A stretch of 64,000 nucleotides of DNA from Pseudobutyrivibrio ruminis CF1b (GTDB taxonomy: Bacteria; Bacillota; Clostridia; Lachnospirales; Lachnospiraceae): assembly GCF_000424005.1 (NCBI RefSeq), contig NZ_AUJB01000008.1:62001-126000 (forward strand). The letters are read 5' to 3'. Positions 23,115 to 32,405 of this stretch are shown one piece after another. Position 1 is the first letter of the stretch, and every line of letters starts with the position of its first letter. The notes beneath the pieces are model-generated. The model was not told where the DNA came from, did not search any database, and saw only the letters and a list, made by a program, of their open reading frames with translations. The position numbers and the translations under genes are program-made.

Positions 23115-24839
23115 ATGAAAAAAATGATACAGGTAGAAAAATTAAATACAGATATTTTGATAATTGGCGGCGGTACAGCAGGCTGCTACGCTGCATATAC
23201 ATTTGGTCAAAGCGGAAAGCACAAGGTCCTTGTGGCTGAAAAGGCAAACATTAAAAGAAGCGGATGCCTTGCTGCCGGTGTAAACGCCATAAATGCATAT
23301 ATTACAGAGGGAAGAGTTCCTCAGGATTATGTGGATTATTGCAAGAAGGATGCAAAGGGAATCGTAAGAGAGGATTTGCTTTTATCCATATCTGAAAATC
23401 TAAATGAGGTAACACATAAGCTTGAAGAAAACGGGCTGGTTATCTTAAAGGATGAAAATGGTAAATATGTTACCAGAGGAAATCGAAACATAAAAATAAA
23501 CGGAGAAAACATTAAGCCTATCTTAGCTCATATGGCTCAGACCAAGGACAATGTGACTGTCATAAATCACGTTAATATTACAGATCTTATGGTGAAGGAA
23601 AACAAAGTTTTCGGAGCTGTAGGATTTGATGTAAATAGTCAAAAGGCCTACGTGATAATAGCAAAGGCGGTGCTTATTGCAACAGGCGGAGCAGCAGGTC
23701 TTTATCGACCAAATAACCCGGGTTTTTCCAGACATAAAATGTGGTATCCACCTTTTAATACCGGAGCAGGCTATGCTATGGGAATCAACGCAGGAGCAGA
23801 GATGACCACTTTTGAAATGCGATTTATCGCCCTTAGATGTAAGGATACAATTGCTCCTACAGGAACCATAGCTCAGGGTGTGAGAGCAAAGCAGATGAAT
23901 GGCAAAGGGGAAATTTATGAGACAAAGTACGGCGTTGCCACCTGCAAAAGAGTTTATGGCACTACTGAGGAAAACAGACTAGGAAATGGGCCCTGTTATC
24001 TAAAGACAGATGAGATTTCAAAGGAGCAGGAGGACGAGCTTTACAAAGCCTATCTGAACATGGCACCATCCCAGACACTAAAGTGGCTAGAGGGCGGTCA
24101 GGGACCAGCTAAACAGAATGTGGAGATAGAAGGCACAGAGCCATATATAGTAGGCGGTCACACAGCTAGTGGATTCTGGGTGGACAACAACAGAGCCACT
24201 ACCGTAAAAGGCTTGTATGCTGCCGGAGATGTGGCAGGAGGTGCCCCACAGAAATACGTAACGGGAGCTCTAGTAGAGGGAAAGCTTGCCGCACTTGGAA
24301 TTGAAGAATTTTTGGCAGAAGGTCAGGAGGCATATTCTGATGATAGTTGGGAGACCATAGTTTCTCAGTATGAAAAATTCTTAAATAATGAGGAAGGAAA
24401 TATCACCATAGAGCAGCTGGAAGAGAGCATGCAAAAAATCATGGATGAGTATGCCGGTGGAATCAGCAAGGCTTATCAGTTTAATGAGACAGGACTAAAG
24501 CTTGCAAAAGAAAAGATCTCTGGCTTGTTTGATGTTCTTGAGACTTTGAAGGCTTACGACACAGATGAGCTATTACAAATCTACGAAATCAAAGAAAGAT
24601 TAACTGTATGCCTTTCCCTTATAGAGCATTTAAAGGCCAGAAAAGAAACACGTTGGCACAGCTTTGCAGAAAACAAAAATTATCCGGACGAGGATAAGGA
24701 TTTTGAGGTCTATATTAATTCAATCAAAGAAGACAACCAGATAAAAATAATAAAAAGACCACTTGTTGTAGATGATTACAAACCAGTGATTTTTGCCTTT
24801 GATGGCAACAAACTGGTAGATGCAGGAGGTGAGGTTTAA
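23115..24839 (+). CDS. aprA: Adenylylsulfate (APS) reductase subunit alpha
   Basis: A 574-residue FAD protein of the fumarate reductase/AprA family. The FAD-binding GGGTAGCYAA lies near the N-terminus, then RSGCLAAGVNAINAY and the late GDVAGGAPQKYVTGALVEGK region (by its ends: GDVAGG and ALVEGK). With AprB it reduces APS to sulfite and AMP. In this operon (sulfate import plus CysDN, and the siroheme reductase elsewhere) it serves assimilation, not respiration, in the way of many Clostridia. Its stop codon overlaps the aprB start by 1 nt. Confidence 0.92.
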   Translation: MKKMIQVEKLNTDILIIGGGTAGCYAAYTFGQSGKHKVLVAEKANIKRSGCLAAGVNAINAYITEGRVPQDYVDYCKKDAKGIVREDLLLSISENLNEVTHKLEENGLVILKDENGKYVTRGNRNIKINGENIKPILAHMAQTKDNVTVINHVNITDLMVKENKVFGAVGFDVNSQKAYVIIAKAVLIATGGAAGLYRPNNPGFSRHKMWYPPFNTGAGYAMGINAGAEMTTFEMRFIALRCKDTIAPTGTIAQGVRAKQMNGKGEIYETKYGVATCKRVYGTTEENRLGNGPCYLKTDEISKEQEDELYKAYLNMAPSQTLKWLEGGQGPAKQNVEIEGTEPYIVGGHTASGFWVDNNRATTVKGLYAAGDVAGGAPQKYVTGALVEGKLAALGIEEFLAEGQEAYSDDSWETIVSQYEKFLNNEEGNITIEQLEESMQKIMDEYAGGISKAYQFNETGLKLAKEKISGLFDVLETLKAYDTDELLQIYEIKERLTVCLSLIEHLKARKETRWHSFAENKNYPDEDKDFEVYINSIKEDNQIKIIKRPLVVDDYKPVIFAFDGNKLVDAGGEV

Positions 24840-25150
24840 TGAGTATTAAAATTAACGCCTTGTCCTGCGTAGGTTGTAAAAGATGCGCAGAGGTATGTCC
24901 AGGAAATCTTATAAAGATAGTAAATAACAGAGCTGTAATCAAAAGAGAAAAGGACTGCTGGGGATGTACTTCCTGTCTAAAGGAATGCAAGACTGGTGCT
25001 ATCGAGTTTTTCCTAGGAGCTGATATAGGAGGAAAGGGTTCCATTCTTTCTGTTGAAGAAAAAGGAGATTTGAGAACCTGGACTGTTAAACGATTAGATG
25101 GCAGCAGTGAAACAATTACCGTAAATACGAAGGAATCTAACAAATACTAG
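24839..25150 (+). CDS. aprB: APS reductase subunit beta, 2[4Fe-4S] ferredoxin
   Basis: A 103-residue ferredoxin-like subunit with two Cys clusters: [13 protein letters not shown] and [14 protein letters not shown]. The first set follows the usual C-x2-C-x2-C-x3-C pattern and the second likewise. It relays electrons to the FAD of AprA. Shorter than dissimilatory AprB (about 150 residues): the C-terminal tail that wraps around AprA is reduced here. Confidence 0.93.
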   Translation: MSIKINALSCVGCKRCAEVCPGNLIKIVNNRAVIKREKDCWGCTSCLKECKTGAIEFFLGADIGGKGSILSVEEKGDLRTWTVKRLDGSSETITVNTKESNKY

Positions 25151-25161
25151 AGAGGAATGCT

Positions 25162-26067
25162 ATGAGTAAATTGACACATCTTGATGAGCTGGAAGCTGAG
25201 GCAATATACATTATCCGCGAGGTTGCTGCAGAATGCGAAAAGCCAGTTATGCTTTATTCTATTGGAAAGGATAGCTCGGTAATGCTTCACCTTGCATTAA
25301 AGGCATTTTACCCGGAAAAGCCACCATTTCCATTTTTACATGTAAATACCACATGGAAGTTTAGAGAAATGATTGAGTTTCGTGACGCAGTTGCGGAAAA
25401 GTATGGTCTTACAATGCTTGAATACATTAATGAAGAAGGTGTTGCTCAGGGAATCAATCCATTTGATCACGGCAGTGCCTATACAGATATTATGAAGACT
25501 CAGGCACTAAAGCAGGCACTTGATAAGTACGGTTTTACAGCTGCCTTTGGTGGAGGCCGACGAGATGAGGAAAAATCCAGAGCAAAAGAGAGAATCTTTT
25601 CATTTAGAAATTCTGCCCATGCCTGGGATCCAAAGAATCAGCGCCCAGAGATGTGGAAGCTCTTTAACACAAAGCTATTTAAGGGTGAGGAGGTACGAGT
25701 ATTTCCTCTTTCAAACTGGACTGAAAAGGATATCTGGCAGTACATCAAAAGAGAAAATATTGAAATTCCATCTCTTTATTTTGCAAAGGAAAGACCTGTT
25801 GTTTACAGGGATGGAAATATCATCATGGTGGATGATGAAAGAATGGAAAAGAGACTTCTTCCGGGAGAAGAGGTTGTAAATAAAAAGGTGCGTTTTAGAA
25901 CTCTGGGCTGCTATCCACTTACAGGTGGCGTTGAGTCGGATGCTGACACTTTGGATGAAATCATAGAGGAGACACTAAGTGCCGTTTCCAGCGAGCGAAC
26001 AACACGAGTTATCGATAATGAGGCAGCAGGCTCGATGGAACGTAGAAAAAGGGAGGGATATTTCTAA
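25162..26067 (+). CDS. cysD: Sulfate adenylyltransferase subunit 2
   Basis: A 301-residue PAPS-reductase-fold adenylyltransferase. The PP-loop is SIGKDSSVM, with [16 protein letters not shown] and the C-terminal [24 protein letters not shown] region (by its ends: ERTTRVID and REGYF), all hallmarks of CysD. Together with the GTPase CysN it makes APS from sulfate and ATP. Ends exactly at the cysN start region (1-nt overlap). Confidence 0.97.
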   Translation: MSKLTHLDELEAEAIYIIREVAAECEKPVMLYSIGKDSSVMLHLALKAFYPEKPPFPFLHVNTTWKFREMIEFRDAVAEKYGLTMLEYINEEGVAQGINPFDHGSAYTDIMKTQALKQALDKYGFTAAFGGGRRDEEKSRAKERIFSFRNSAHAWDPKNQRPEMWKLFNTKLFKGEEVRVFPLSNWTEKDIWQYIKRENIEIPSLYFAKERPVVYRDGNIIMVDDERMEKRLLPGEEVVNKKVRFRTLGCYPLTGGVESDADTLDEIIEETLSAVSSERTTRVIDNEAAGSMERRKREGYF

Positions 26068-27704
26068 TGCAGTTACTTAAATTTATTACATGCGGAAGTG
26101 TGGACGACGGAAAATCTACTCTCATTGGACACATCCTTTATGATTCAAAGCTTCTTTATGCAGATCAGGAAAAGGCACTGGAGCTTGATTCAAAGGTAGG
26201 TAGTAGAGGCGGTGCTATTGATTATTCCTTACTTTTAGATGGACTTATGGCAGAACGAGAGCAGGGAATCACCATCGACGTGGCTTACAGATATTTTACT
26301 ACTGACAATCGTAGTTTTATCGTTGCAGATACACCAGGCCACGAAGAATACACTAGAAACATGGCTGTAGGAGCATCCTTTGCAGATCTTGCAGTTATTC
26401 TTATAGATGCAAAGCAGGGTGTACTGGTGCAGACAAGAAGACACGCAAGAATCTGCTCTCTTATGGGAATTAAGTATTTCGTATTTGCGATAAATAAAAT
26501 GGATCTTGTGCGTTATAGCAGGGAACGTTTTGATGAAATTACTGAACAGATTGAAGAGCTGGTAAATGAATTAAAGCTTGAAAACCATGTAGTTATTCCT
26601 GTATCAGCCACAGAAGGCGATAATGTTACAAAGCGTTCAGAAAACATCGATTGGTATGAGGGTCCAGTTTTGCTTGAATACCTTGAGCAGGTGGACGTGG
26701 CATCTGAAAAGGAAGAGAAGGGATTTTACATGCCAGTACAGCGTGTTTGCCGTCCAAATCATACCTTCAGAGGATTTCAGGGGCAGATTGAAGCCGGTAG
26801 TGTTCATGTGGGAGATGAGCTTACCATTCTTCCAAGTGGAGAAAAGGCAAATGTAAAGAGTATCCATGTGCTTGATAAAGAAGTGGAAGAGGCAAGCATT
26901 GGCCGACCTGTTACGATTCAGCTCAATCGAGAGGTGGATGTATCAAGAGGCTGTGTCCTTTCTTCCAATGTGGAAATCGGAGTCACTTCATCTATTGAGG
27001 CTACACTTCTTTGGATGGATGATGAGAAGCTTGAGACAGGAAAGAATTTCTTTGTAAAGCTTGGCACAAAGCTTATCCCAGGTGTTGTTACAAATATCAG
27101 AAATACAATTGATGTAAATACCGGTGAGAAGAAGGAAGCTACCTCATTAGATAAAAATGAGATTGCCGTATGTGAGTTGCAGCTTGCAGACAGCATCGTG
27201 GTAGACACCTTTGCAAAGCACAAAACACTTGGTGAGCTTATTCTTATTGATAGAATTACAAATATGACTTCTGCCTGTGGTGTAGTAAATCAGGTATATA
27301 AGGAAGAGGCGGGAATATCTGCCACAGTTATAGATAGAGAAGTGAGAAGCAACTGGAAGGGACAAAGAGCCATTACAGTAGAGCTTAGCGAAAGCAGACT
27401 AGTTAATCTTGAGTTTGTACAGAAGCTGGAAAAAGAGCTTAGCAACAGAGGACGACATACATATCTTTACGCACCGGAAAGCAACCATGGAATAAAGGGT
27501 GTTGTAAAGCATCTTAATGATGCAGGTATTGTGGTATTGCTTTTTGCAAAGAAAGAACTGGATACATCGGTATTTAAATCCACAAGAGGATATATCAGTG
27601 ATTGGATTACTGATGATATTACATCTGTAGTAGATGCAGCAGATTACATCTACAAAGCTTCAGCAATTAGTGGAGAAACAGCTACTGTTGGAGATTATAT
27701 TTAA
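26067..27704 (+). CDS. cysN: Sulfate adenylyltransferase subunit 1 with degenerate APS kinase-like tail
   Basis: A 545-residue EF-Tu-like GTPase: P-loop GSVDDGKST, switch AEREQGITID, DTPGHEEYTRNM and NKMD. The CysN part ends near residue 430. The last ~115 residues (WKGQRAITVELSE onward, with NRGRHTYLYAPES) resemble an APS kinase (CysC) but the P-loop GLSGAGKST is missing. The tail cannot be an active kinase by known rules, which fits direct APS reduction by AprAB, where PAPS is not required. It may be structural or regulatory. Confidence 0.93.
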   Translation: MQLLKFITCGSVDDGKSTLIGHILYDSKLLYADQEKALELDSKVGSRGGAIDYSLLLDGLMAEREQGITIDVAYRYFTTDNRSFIVADTPGHEEYTRNMAVGASFADLAVILIDAKQGVLVQTRRHARICSLMGIKYFVFAINKMDLVRYSRERFDEITEQIEELVNELKLENHVVIPVSATEGDNVTKRSENIDWYEGPVLLEYLEQVDVASEKEEKGFYMPVQRVCRPNHTFRGFQGQIEAGSVHVGDELTILPSGEKANVKSIHVLDKEVEEASIGRPVTIQLNREVDVSRGCVLSSNVEIGVTSSIEATLLWMDDEKLETGKNFFVKLGTKLIPGVVTNIRNTIDVNTGEKKEATSLDKNEIAVCELQLADSIVVDTFAKHKTLGELILIDRITNMTSACGVVNQVYKEEAGISATVIDREVRSNWKGQRAITVELSESRLVNLEFVQKLEKELSNRGRHTYLYAPESNHGIKGVVKHLNDAGIVVLLFAKKELDTSVFKSTRGYISDWITDDITSVVDAADYIYKASAISGETATVGDYI

Positions 27705-27742
27705 AATTAACATAATTTAGAATGCCTAATTTTTTAACAATT

Positions 27743-27777
27743 AGAGCCAGCTATCAATTGAGTTGATAGCTGGCTCT
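27743..27777. repeat. AGCTATAAA-type stem-loop, copy 4
   Basis: A perfect 15-bp stem AGAGCCAGCTATCAA / TTGATAGCTGGCTCT with a 5-nt loop, followed by AATTATC. This is the best preserved copy and probably the terminator of the sulfate operon. A weaker version of the TTTAGGAACTAGAAG segment and the next Rrf2-type promoter follow. Confidence 0.8.
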
Positions 27778-27801
27778 AATTATCTTTAGGAACTAGAAGT
27801 A

Positions 27802-27855
27802 TTGATTTTACGGGCTCTAGAGCCTATAATCCTATCAACCTAGTGGATAGATAGG
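27802..27855 (+). promoter_or_regulatory. Promoter with Rrf2-type operator, encapsulin/cysteine operon
   Basis: -35 TTGATT (27802-27807), 17-bp spacer, -10 TATAAT (27825-27830), operator 27831-27855: CCTAT, CA, ACCTA, G, TGGAT, AG, ATAGG. The first four arms match the consensus; the third inner arm is degenerate. Confidence 0.78.
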
Positions 27856-27878
27856 AAATAAAAGAAAGGGGATTGCCT

Positions 27879-28295
27879 ATGAGTGGAACATTTGTAATTG
27901 AAGATGATGCGTATAACAAATTAGCAGAACATATCGAAAATACGTATCCAAATGAAGCCTGTGGGATTCTTATTGGAAACCTCCATGATAATCGTATATA
28001 CGATATCAAAGAAGCAACCAACAGAGAAAATGACAAAAGGGAGTCCTTTTTCTCTATGAATCCGTTGGAAATTTACAGGGTTGAGAAGGAGCAAAAAGAG
28101 ATTATTGGATTTTATCACTCACATCCTAACAAGACAGCAACTCTTTCAACTTCAGACAAAGAGTATATGGTGCCAGGAGTTTTAAATCTTATATTTGCTG
28201 TTACTAAAAACGGAGTTGTAGATATGAGAGCTTATAGAAGAGAAAAGCCAGAGACTACAGACGTAAAGGAAGAGAGAGTATTGGTTCATATATAA
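27879..28295 (+). CDS. JAMM/Mov34 (M67) metalloprotease
   Basis: A 138-residue JAB1/MPN-fold zinc peptidase. The JAMM signature is complete: a Glu (NEACGILIG) and HSH-P-x6-S-x2-D (HSHPNKTATLSTSD). ATG 27879 follows GAAAGGGG; an upstream TTG was rejected. Bacterial members (Mec+, HcyD, QbsD) trim C-terminal residues from MoaD/ThiS-type carriers or release cysteine from them. It directly precedes a MoaD-E1-rhodanese fusion, its probable partner. See the finding on the internal GG. Confidence 0.9.
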   Translation: MSGTFVIEDDAYNKLAEHIENTYPNEACGILIGNLHDNRIYDIKEATNRENDKRESFFSMNPLEIYRVEKEQKEIIGFYHSHPNKTATLSTSDKEYMVPGVLNLIFAVTKNGVVDMRAYRREKPETTDVKEERVLVHI

Positions 28296-28313
28296 AGACT
28301 TGGAGGGAAGATA

Positions 28314-29771
28314 ATGCTAGTTTACATTTCAGCTACACTTAGAAATTTTTTCGACAAAAACGTACAGCTTAATGTGGAAGCTGACAACATAAAAGAAGCT
28401 TTAGGTTTTCTTACTGATGAGTACCCAGATTCAAAGAAAGTATTGTTTGACGAGGCGGGAAAACTTAGAAGCTTCGTACAGATATATGTGGGAGACGAAA
28501 ACTACAGCCACAGCGAAAACTGGAACAAGAAAATTAAAGCATCACAGGAAGTTCTTCTTCTTCCAGCTATAGCAGGTGGTGCTCCAGAGGACAGCATCAT
28601 TTCAGACGACAGAAGAAAGGCAGTGGCCTTTGATGATTCAGAGGTAGAGCGATTTAGTAAGCATTTAATGCTTCGTGAAATCGGAGTTAAGGGGCAAAAG
28701 AGAATTAAGGCTGCCCGTGTTGTTGTGGCAGGAGCAGGAGCCCTTGGCTCACCTGTGATTCAGTATCTTGCAGCAGCAGGAGTTGGAACTATAAAGGTGG
28801 TGGATTTCGACGAGGTATCGTTGGAGAACCTTCAAAATCAGGTGCTTCATACAAGCCGTGATTTAAAGAGACCAAAGGTGGCATCAGCAAGAGATAAGGT
28901 CAGGAATATTAATAGAAGTATTGTATTCGAGGACGAGAATGTTCAGCTTGATGCAGATAATATCGTCTCTGTAATCGATGGATATGATCTTGTCATCGAC
29001 TGTACAGATAACTATAAAGCCAGATATTTAATAAATGACGCCTGCGTCTTGGCAGGAATTCCATTTGTATTTGGTGCGATTTTCCAATATGAAGGCCAGG
29101 TAGGAGTCTTCAATTATAAGGGAGGCCCATGTCTTAGATGTCTTTATCCTGCACCACCTGAACCAGGACTGGTTCCTACCTGTTCAGAGGGAGGCTCAAT
29201 TAGTCCCTTAGGTGGAATTATTGGAAGTATTCAGGCCAATGAGGCCTTGAAACTAATTATAGGAATTGGTGAGCATTTGGATGGAAAGCTTTTGGTGGTA
29301 GATAGCCTCTATCTTCATTCAAGAATTCTACATGTAGATAAGAATCACGACTGTCCACTCTGTGGTTATTCACCAACTATCACTGATGTGGAAGATTTCG
29401 ACTATGAAGACTTCTGCGGACTTAGGGTTGATGAGGATGAGGAGCCAATCGAAAGCATTGAACCAGAGGAGCTTGCTAGAAGAATTGAGGAAGAGGAACC
29501 AATTACATTTGTTGATGTAAGAGAGCCTCATGAAAGAGCAGTGCTTAGATTTCCTAATGCAGTAGTAATTCCAATTGGACAGCTTGCAAGAAGGAAGAAT
29601 GAACTAAATCCTGATGTTGACACCATATTTATTTGTAAACAAGGCAAGCGAAGTGAGCTTGCAATCAGAACCCTTAGGGAAGCTGGCTATGAAGGACCTA
29701 TGTACAATCTTAAGGGAGGATTAGATGCAATGAAAGATATTATATTCTCTCATGAAGGTGCGTGGTTATAA
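28314..29771 (+). CDS. MoaD/ThiS-like carrier fused to MoeB/ThiF E1 enzyme and rhodanese
   Basis: A 485-residue three-domain protein. Residues 1-90 are a ubiquitin-like MoaD domain ending LLLPAIAGGA (Gly88-Gly89 internal). Residues 110-350 are an E1-like adenylyltransferase with GAGALGS at 140-146, catalytic Cys290 (VPTC) and the zinc ligands Cys273, Cys276, Cys347 and Cys350. Residues 385-485 are a rhodanese with active-site Cys441 (CKQGKRS). The E1 plus rhodanese part resembles MoeZ, which makes protein thiocarboxylates. Fusion of carrier and E1 in one chain is unusual. It likely feeds sulfur, perhaps from the encapsulated desulfurase, into cysteine formation. Confidence 0.9.
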   Translation: MLVYISATLRNFFDKNVQLNVEADNIKEALGFLTDEYPDSKKVLFDEAGKLRSFVQIYVGDENYSHSENWNKKIKASQEVLLLPAIAGGAPEDSIISDDRRKAVAFDDSEVERFSKHLMLREIGVKGQKRIKAARVVVAGAGALGSPVIQYLAAAGVGTIKVVDFDEVSLENLQNQVLHTSRDLKRPKVASARDKVRNINRSIVFEDENVQLDADNIVSVIDGYDLVIDCTDNYKARYLINDACVLAGIPFVFGAIFQYEGQVGVFNYKGGPCLRCLYPAPPEPGLVPTCSEGGSISPLGGIIGSIQANEALKLIIGIGEHLDGKLLVVDSLYLHSRILHVDKNHDCPLCGYSPTITDVEDFDYEDFCGLRVDEDEEPIESIEPEELARRIEEEEPITFVDVREPHERAVLRFPNAVVIPIGQLARRKNELNPDVDTIFICKQGKRSELAIRTLREAGYEGPMYNLKGGLDAMKDIIFSHEGAWL

Positions 29772-29773
29772 GG

Positions 29774-29800
29774 ATAGAAACCGCCAAATGGCGTTTCTAT
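29774..29800 (+). promoter_or_regulatory. Intercistronic stem-loop before the encapsulin gene
   Basis: ATAGAAAC and GCC pair with GGC and GTTTCTAT around an AAAT loop with one bulged C. No T-run follows at once. It may protect or insulate the highly expressed shell mRNA. Confidence 0.55.
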
Positions 29801-29838
29801 ATAAACCCCATATTATTTTTTTAAGGAGGATAAGAAAA

Positions 29839-30798
29839 ATGGCAAAAGAAGCAGTAGAAAAGACTGAAGGCATCAATGCTCTTGGTGCCCAGGCTGCCTA
29901 CAATCTTGCGAATGTCACAAAGACTAAGCCTCAGTTTGGTGCTATCACACCTAAGTGGCTTACAAAGTTTTTGGAATTCAAGGGATTGGAGACAGGTATC
30001 TACAGAGTTAACAAGGTAGTGGAAGGTGAGACACCACTTGATGTTCTCTGCAGTCAGACTAAGAAGTCAGACATCATTCCTGATGGATATGTTGAGTATG
30101 AGACTTCACCAAGAGAGTACAGATTAAACTCTATCTCAACAATCATCAATGTAAACACAGTAATCGAGGATGTTTACAGTGCACCTTACGATCAGGTACA
30201 GGAGCAGCTTTCACTTGCAATCGAGTCTTTAAGAGAGCGTCAGGAAAGCCAGTTAATCAACAATGATGATTACGGTCTTCTTAAGAACGTTCCAGATTCT
30301 CAGAGAATCCAGACAAGAAACGGTGCTCCAACACCAGATGACCTTGATGAGCTCATCACAAAGGTATGGAAGGAGCCTTCATTCTTCCTTGCACATCCAC
30401 GTGCAATTGCAGCTTTCGAAAGAGAGTGTACAAAGAGAGGCGTTCCACCTGTAACAGTAAATCTTGCTGGAGGAACATTCTTAGCATGGAGAGGTATTCC
30501 AATTATCCCAACCGACAAGCTTTTGGTTGATGGTCTTAAGAATCCTAAGTCACAGAGCGGTAAGACTAACATCTTACTAATTCGTACAGGTGAGGCAAAG
30601 CGTGGTGTAGTTGGATTATTCCAGGCTGGTCTTAAGAATGAACACTCAAGAGGCTTATCTGTTCGTTTTAGAGGAATCGATGATAAGGGTGTAGCATCAT
30701 ATCTCTTGTCTTTATACTGCTCAGCAGCAATTCTTGCAGATGACGCTATTGCGGTATTGGAAGATGTAGAGGTAGGTGAGTATTATGACTACGATTGA
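29839..30798 (+). CDS. srpI: Family 2A encapsulin shell protein (SrpI type)
   Basis: A 319-residue HK97-fold protein. The N-terminal segment (AYNLANVTKTKPQFGAITP, KWLTKFLEF, GIYRVNKV) and YETSPREYRLNSISTII are typical of SrpI-like family 2A encapsulins, which self-assemble into a 60-subunit capsid. Family members are neighbours of, and contain, a cysteine desulfurase with a disordered N-terminus, as here. AAGGAGG sits 6 nt before ATG 29839; a longer frame to 29752 crosses the stem-loop and was rejected. The nanocompartment would sequester persulfide or elemental sulfur in the cytosol. The gene overlaps the cargo gene by 14 nt. Confidence 0.9.
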   Translation: MAKEAVEKTEGINALGAQAAYNLANVTKTKPQFGAITPKWLTKFLEFKGLETGIYRVNKVVEGETPLDVLCSQTKKSDIIPDGYVEYETSPREYRLNSISTIINVNTVIEDVYSAPYDQVQEQLSLAIESLRERQESQLINNDDYGLLKNVPDSQRIQTRNGAPTPDDLDELITKVWKEPSFFLAHPRAIAAFERECTKRGVPPVTVNLAGGTFLAWRGIPIIPTDKLLVDGLKNPKSQSGKTNILLIRTGEAKRGVVGLFQAGLKNEHSRGLSVRFRGIDDKGVASYLLSLYCSAAILADDAIAVLEDVEVGEYYDYD

Positions 30799-32383
30799 GA
30801 ATCTTGCAGGGGTTCCAAGTGCAGCGGAACTGACAGCACTTGCTAATCAATTGTTCCCTGATTTGACAGGCAGCATAGCAGAGCCTGAGGCACCAGAGGT
30901 TCCAGAACAGACAATCTATGGCGGAAGTCAGGATATCATTTTGCCTTATGCAAATGTCCCTGAGATTCCAGCTATCCCAGAAGTGTCTGCTATTCCAGAA
31001 GTGCCTACAGCAACTCTAGCAACTTCCGGATATGCTCCACAGGTACTGTCTCAGACTCAGGCTGACGAGCAAAGCAGGGCTATTGATGTGCCCACATCAC
31101 TTGGTGGAGACCAGGTGAAAAAGGAAAGTGAGGAATATATTTCTTATACTTCAAGAGATGAGTCCATAAGAATTGGCTCTAAGACTCTTGCCCAGATAAG
31201 AAGTGATTTCCCAATTCTTTCAGAGCAGATTAATGGTCGTCAGTTGGTATGGCTTGATAATGGTGCAACTACACAGAGACCACAGCAGGTAATCGACAGA
31301 ATCTCATATTACTATGAGCATGAGAACTCAAATGTTCACAGAGGAGCTCATACTTTGGCAGCCCGCTCTACAGATGCATATGAGAATGCAAGAGATATTG
31401 TAAGAGACTTTATCGGTGCAGGCTCATCTGATGAAATCGTATTTGTCAGAGGCACAACAGAGGCTATTAACCTTGTTGCAAACGCATATGTAAAGCCTAC
31501 ACTTGAGCCAGGAGATGAGATTATCGTTTCTATCTTAGAGCACCATGCAAATATTGTTCCATGGCAGCTCATTGCCCAGGAGACAGGTGCAGTTATCAAG
31601 GTCATTCCTGTTGATGAGTCAGGTCAGCTAAAGCTTGATGAGTACGAGAAGCTCTTTACTAAGAAGACTAAGTTTGTATCAGTTGCCCACGTTTCTAATG
31701 TGCTTGGCACAGTTACTCCAGTGGCAGAGCTTATTGCTATTGCCCACAGACACGGGGTGAGAATACTTATTGATGGAGCTCAGTCAATTGCTCACATTCC
31801 AGTGAGCGTCACAGCTCTTGATGCTGATTTCTTCGTGTTCTCTGGACACAAAGTATTTGCACCTACAGGAATCGGTGTTGTCTATGGAAAGAAGGAGCTG
31901 TTGGATGCTGCCAGACCATATCATGGCGGTGGCAACATGATTAAGGATGTTACTTTTGAGCGTACTATCTACAATCCAGCTCCAAACAAGTTTGAGGCAG
32001 GAACAGGAAGTATCGCAGATGCGGTAGGTCTTGGCGCAGCACTTTCATATCTTTCTGAGATTGGAATGCCATGTGTATACCGATGGGAGCACGAGCTTTT
32101 ACAGTATGCCATGAAGGAAATGAAGACAGTAAAGGGGTTGCACCTTATTGGAACAGCCCTTAATAAAGCATCAGTTCTTTCATTCAAATTAGATGGCTAC
32201 TCAGATGAAGAAGTTGGCAAGAGATTAGACAGCTATGGAATTGCAGTAAGAACAGGACATCACTGTGCACAGCCAGTGCTCAGACACTTTGGCTATGAGA
32301 GTTCAGTTCGTCCTACACTTGCGTTTTATAATTCACCAGACGATATTGATGCTCTTGTAAGAGTATTAAAAACATTCGCTTAA
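30785..32383 (+). CDS. Encapsulin cargo cysteine desulfurase (SufS-like, long disordered N-terminus)
   Basis: A 532-residue PLP enzyme. Residues 1-133 are a Pro/Ala/Glu-rich disordered region with a conserved-looking LTALANQLFP motif at 16-25, the expected position of an encapsulation signal, and repeated PEIPAIPEV units. The class II desulfurase domain begins near residue 135. Lys356 (SGHKVFAPTG) binds PLP and Cys494 (RTGHHCAQP) is the catalytic persulfide cysteine. It releases sulfur from cysteine as a persulfide, presumably inside the SrpI shell. ATG 30785 with GAGGTAGG is preferred over GTG 30776. Confidence 0.92.
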   Translation: MTTIENLAGVPSAAELTALANQLFPDLTGSIAEPEAPEVPEQTIYGGSQDIILPYANVPEIPAIPEVSAIPEVPTATLATSGYAPQVLSQTQADEQSRAIDVPTSLGGDQVKKESEEYISYTSRDESIRIGSKTLAQIRSDFPILSEQINGRQLVWLDNGATTQRPQQVIDRISYYYEHENSNVHRGAHTLAARSTDAYENARDIVRDFIGAGSSDEIVFVRGTTEAINLVANAYVKPTLEPGDEIIVSILEHHANIVPWQLIAQETGAVIKVIPVDESGQLKLDEYEKLFTKKTKFVSVAHVSNVLGTVTPVAELIAIAHRHGVRILIDGAQSIAHIPVSVTALDADFFVFSGHKVFAPTGIGVVYGKKELLDAARPYHGGGNMIKDVTFERTIYNPAPNKFEAGTGSIADAVGLGAALSYLSEIGMPCVYRWEHELLQYAMKEMKTVKGLHLIGTALNKASVLSFKLDGYSDEEVGKRLDSYGIAVRTGHHCAQPVLRHFGYESSVRPTLAFYNSPDDIDALVRVLKTFA

Positions 32384-32405
32384 AAATTTGTAGAAAGGGG
32401 ACATT

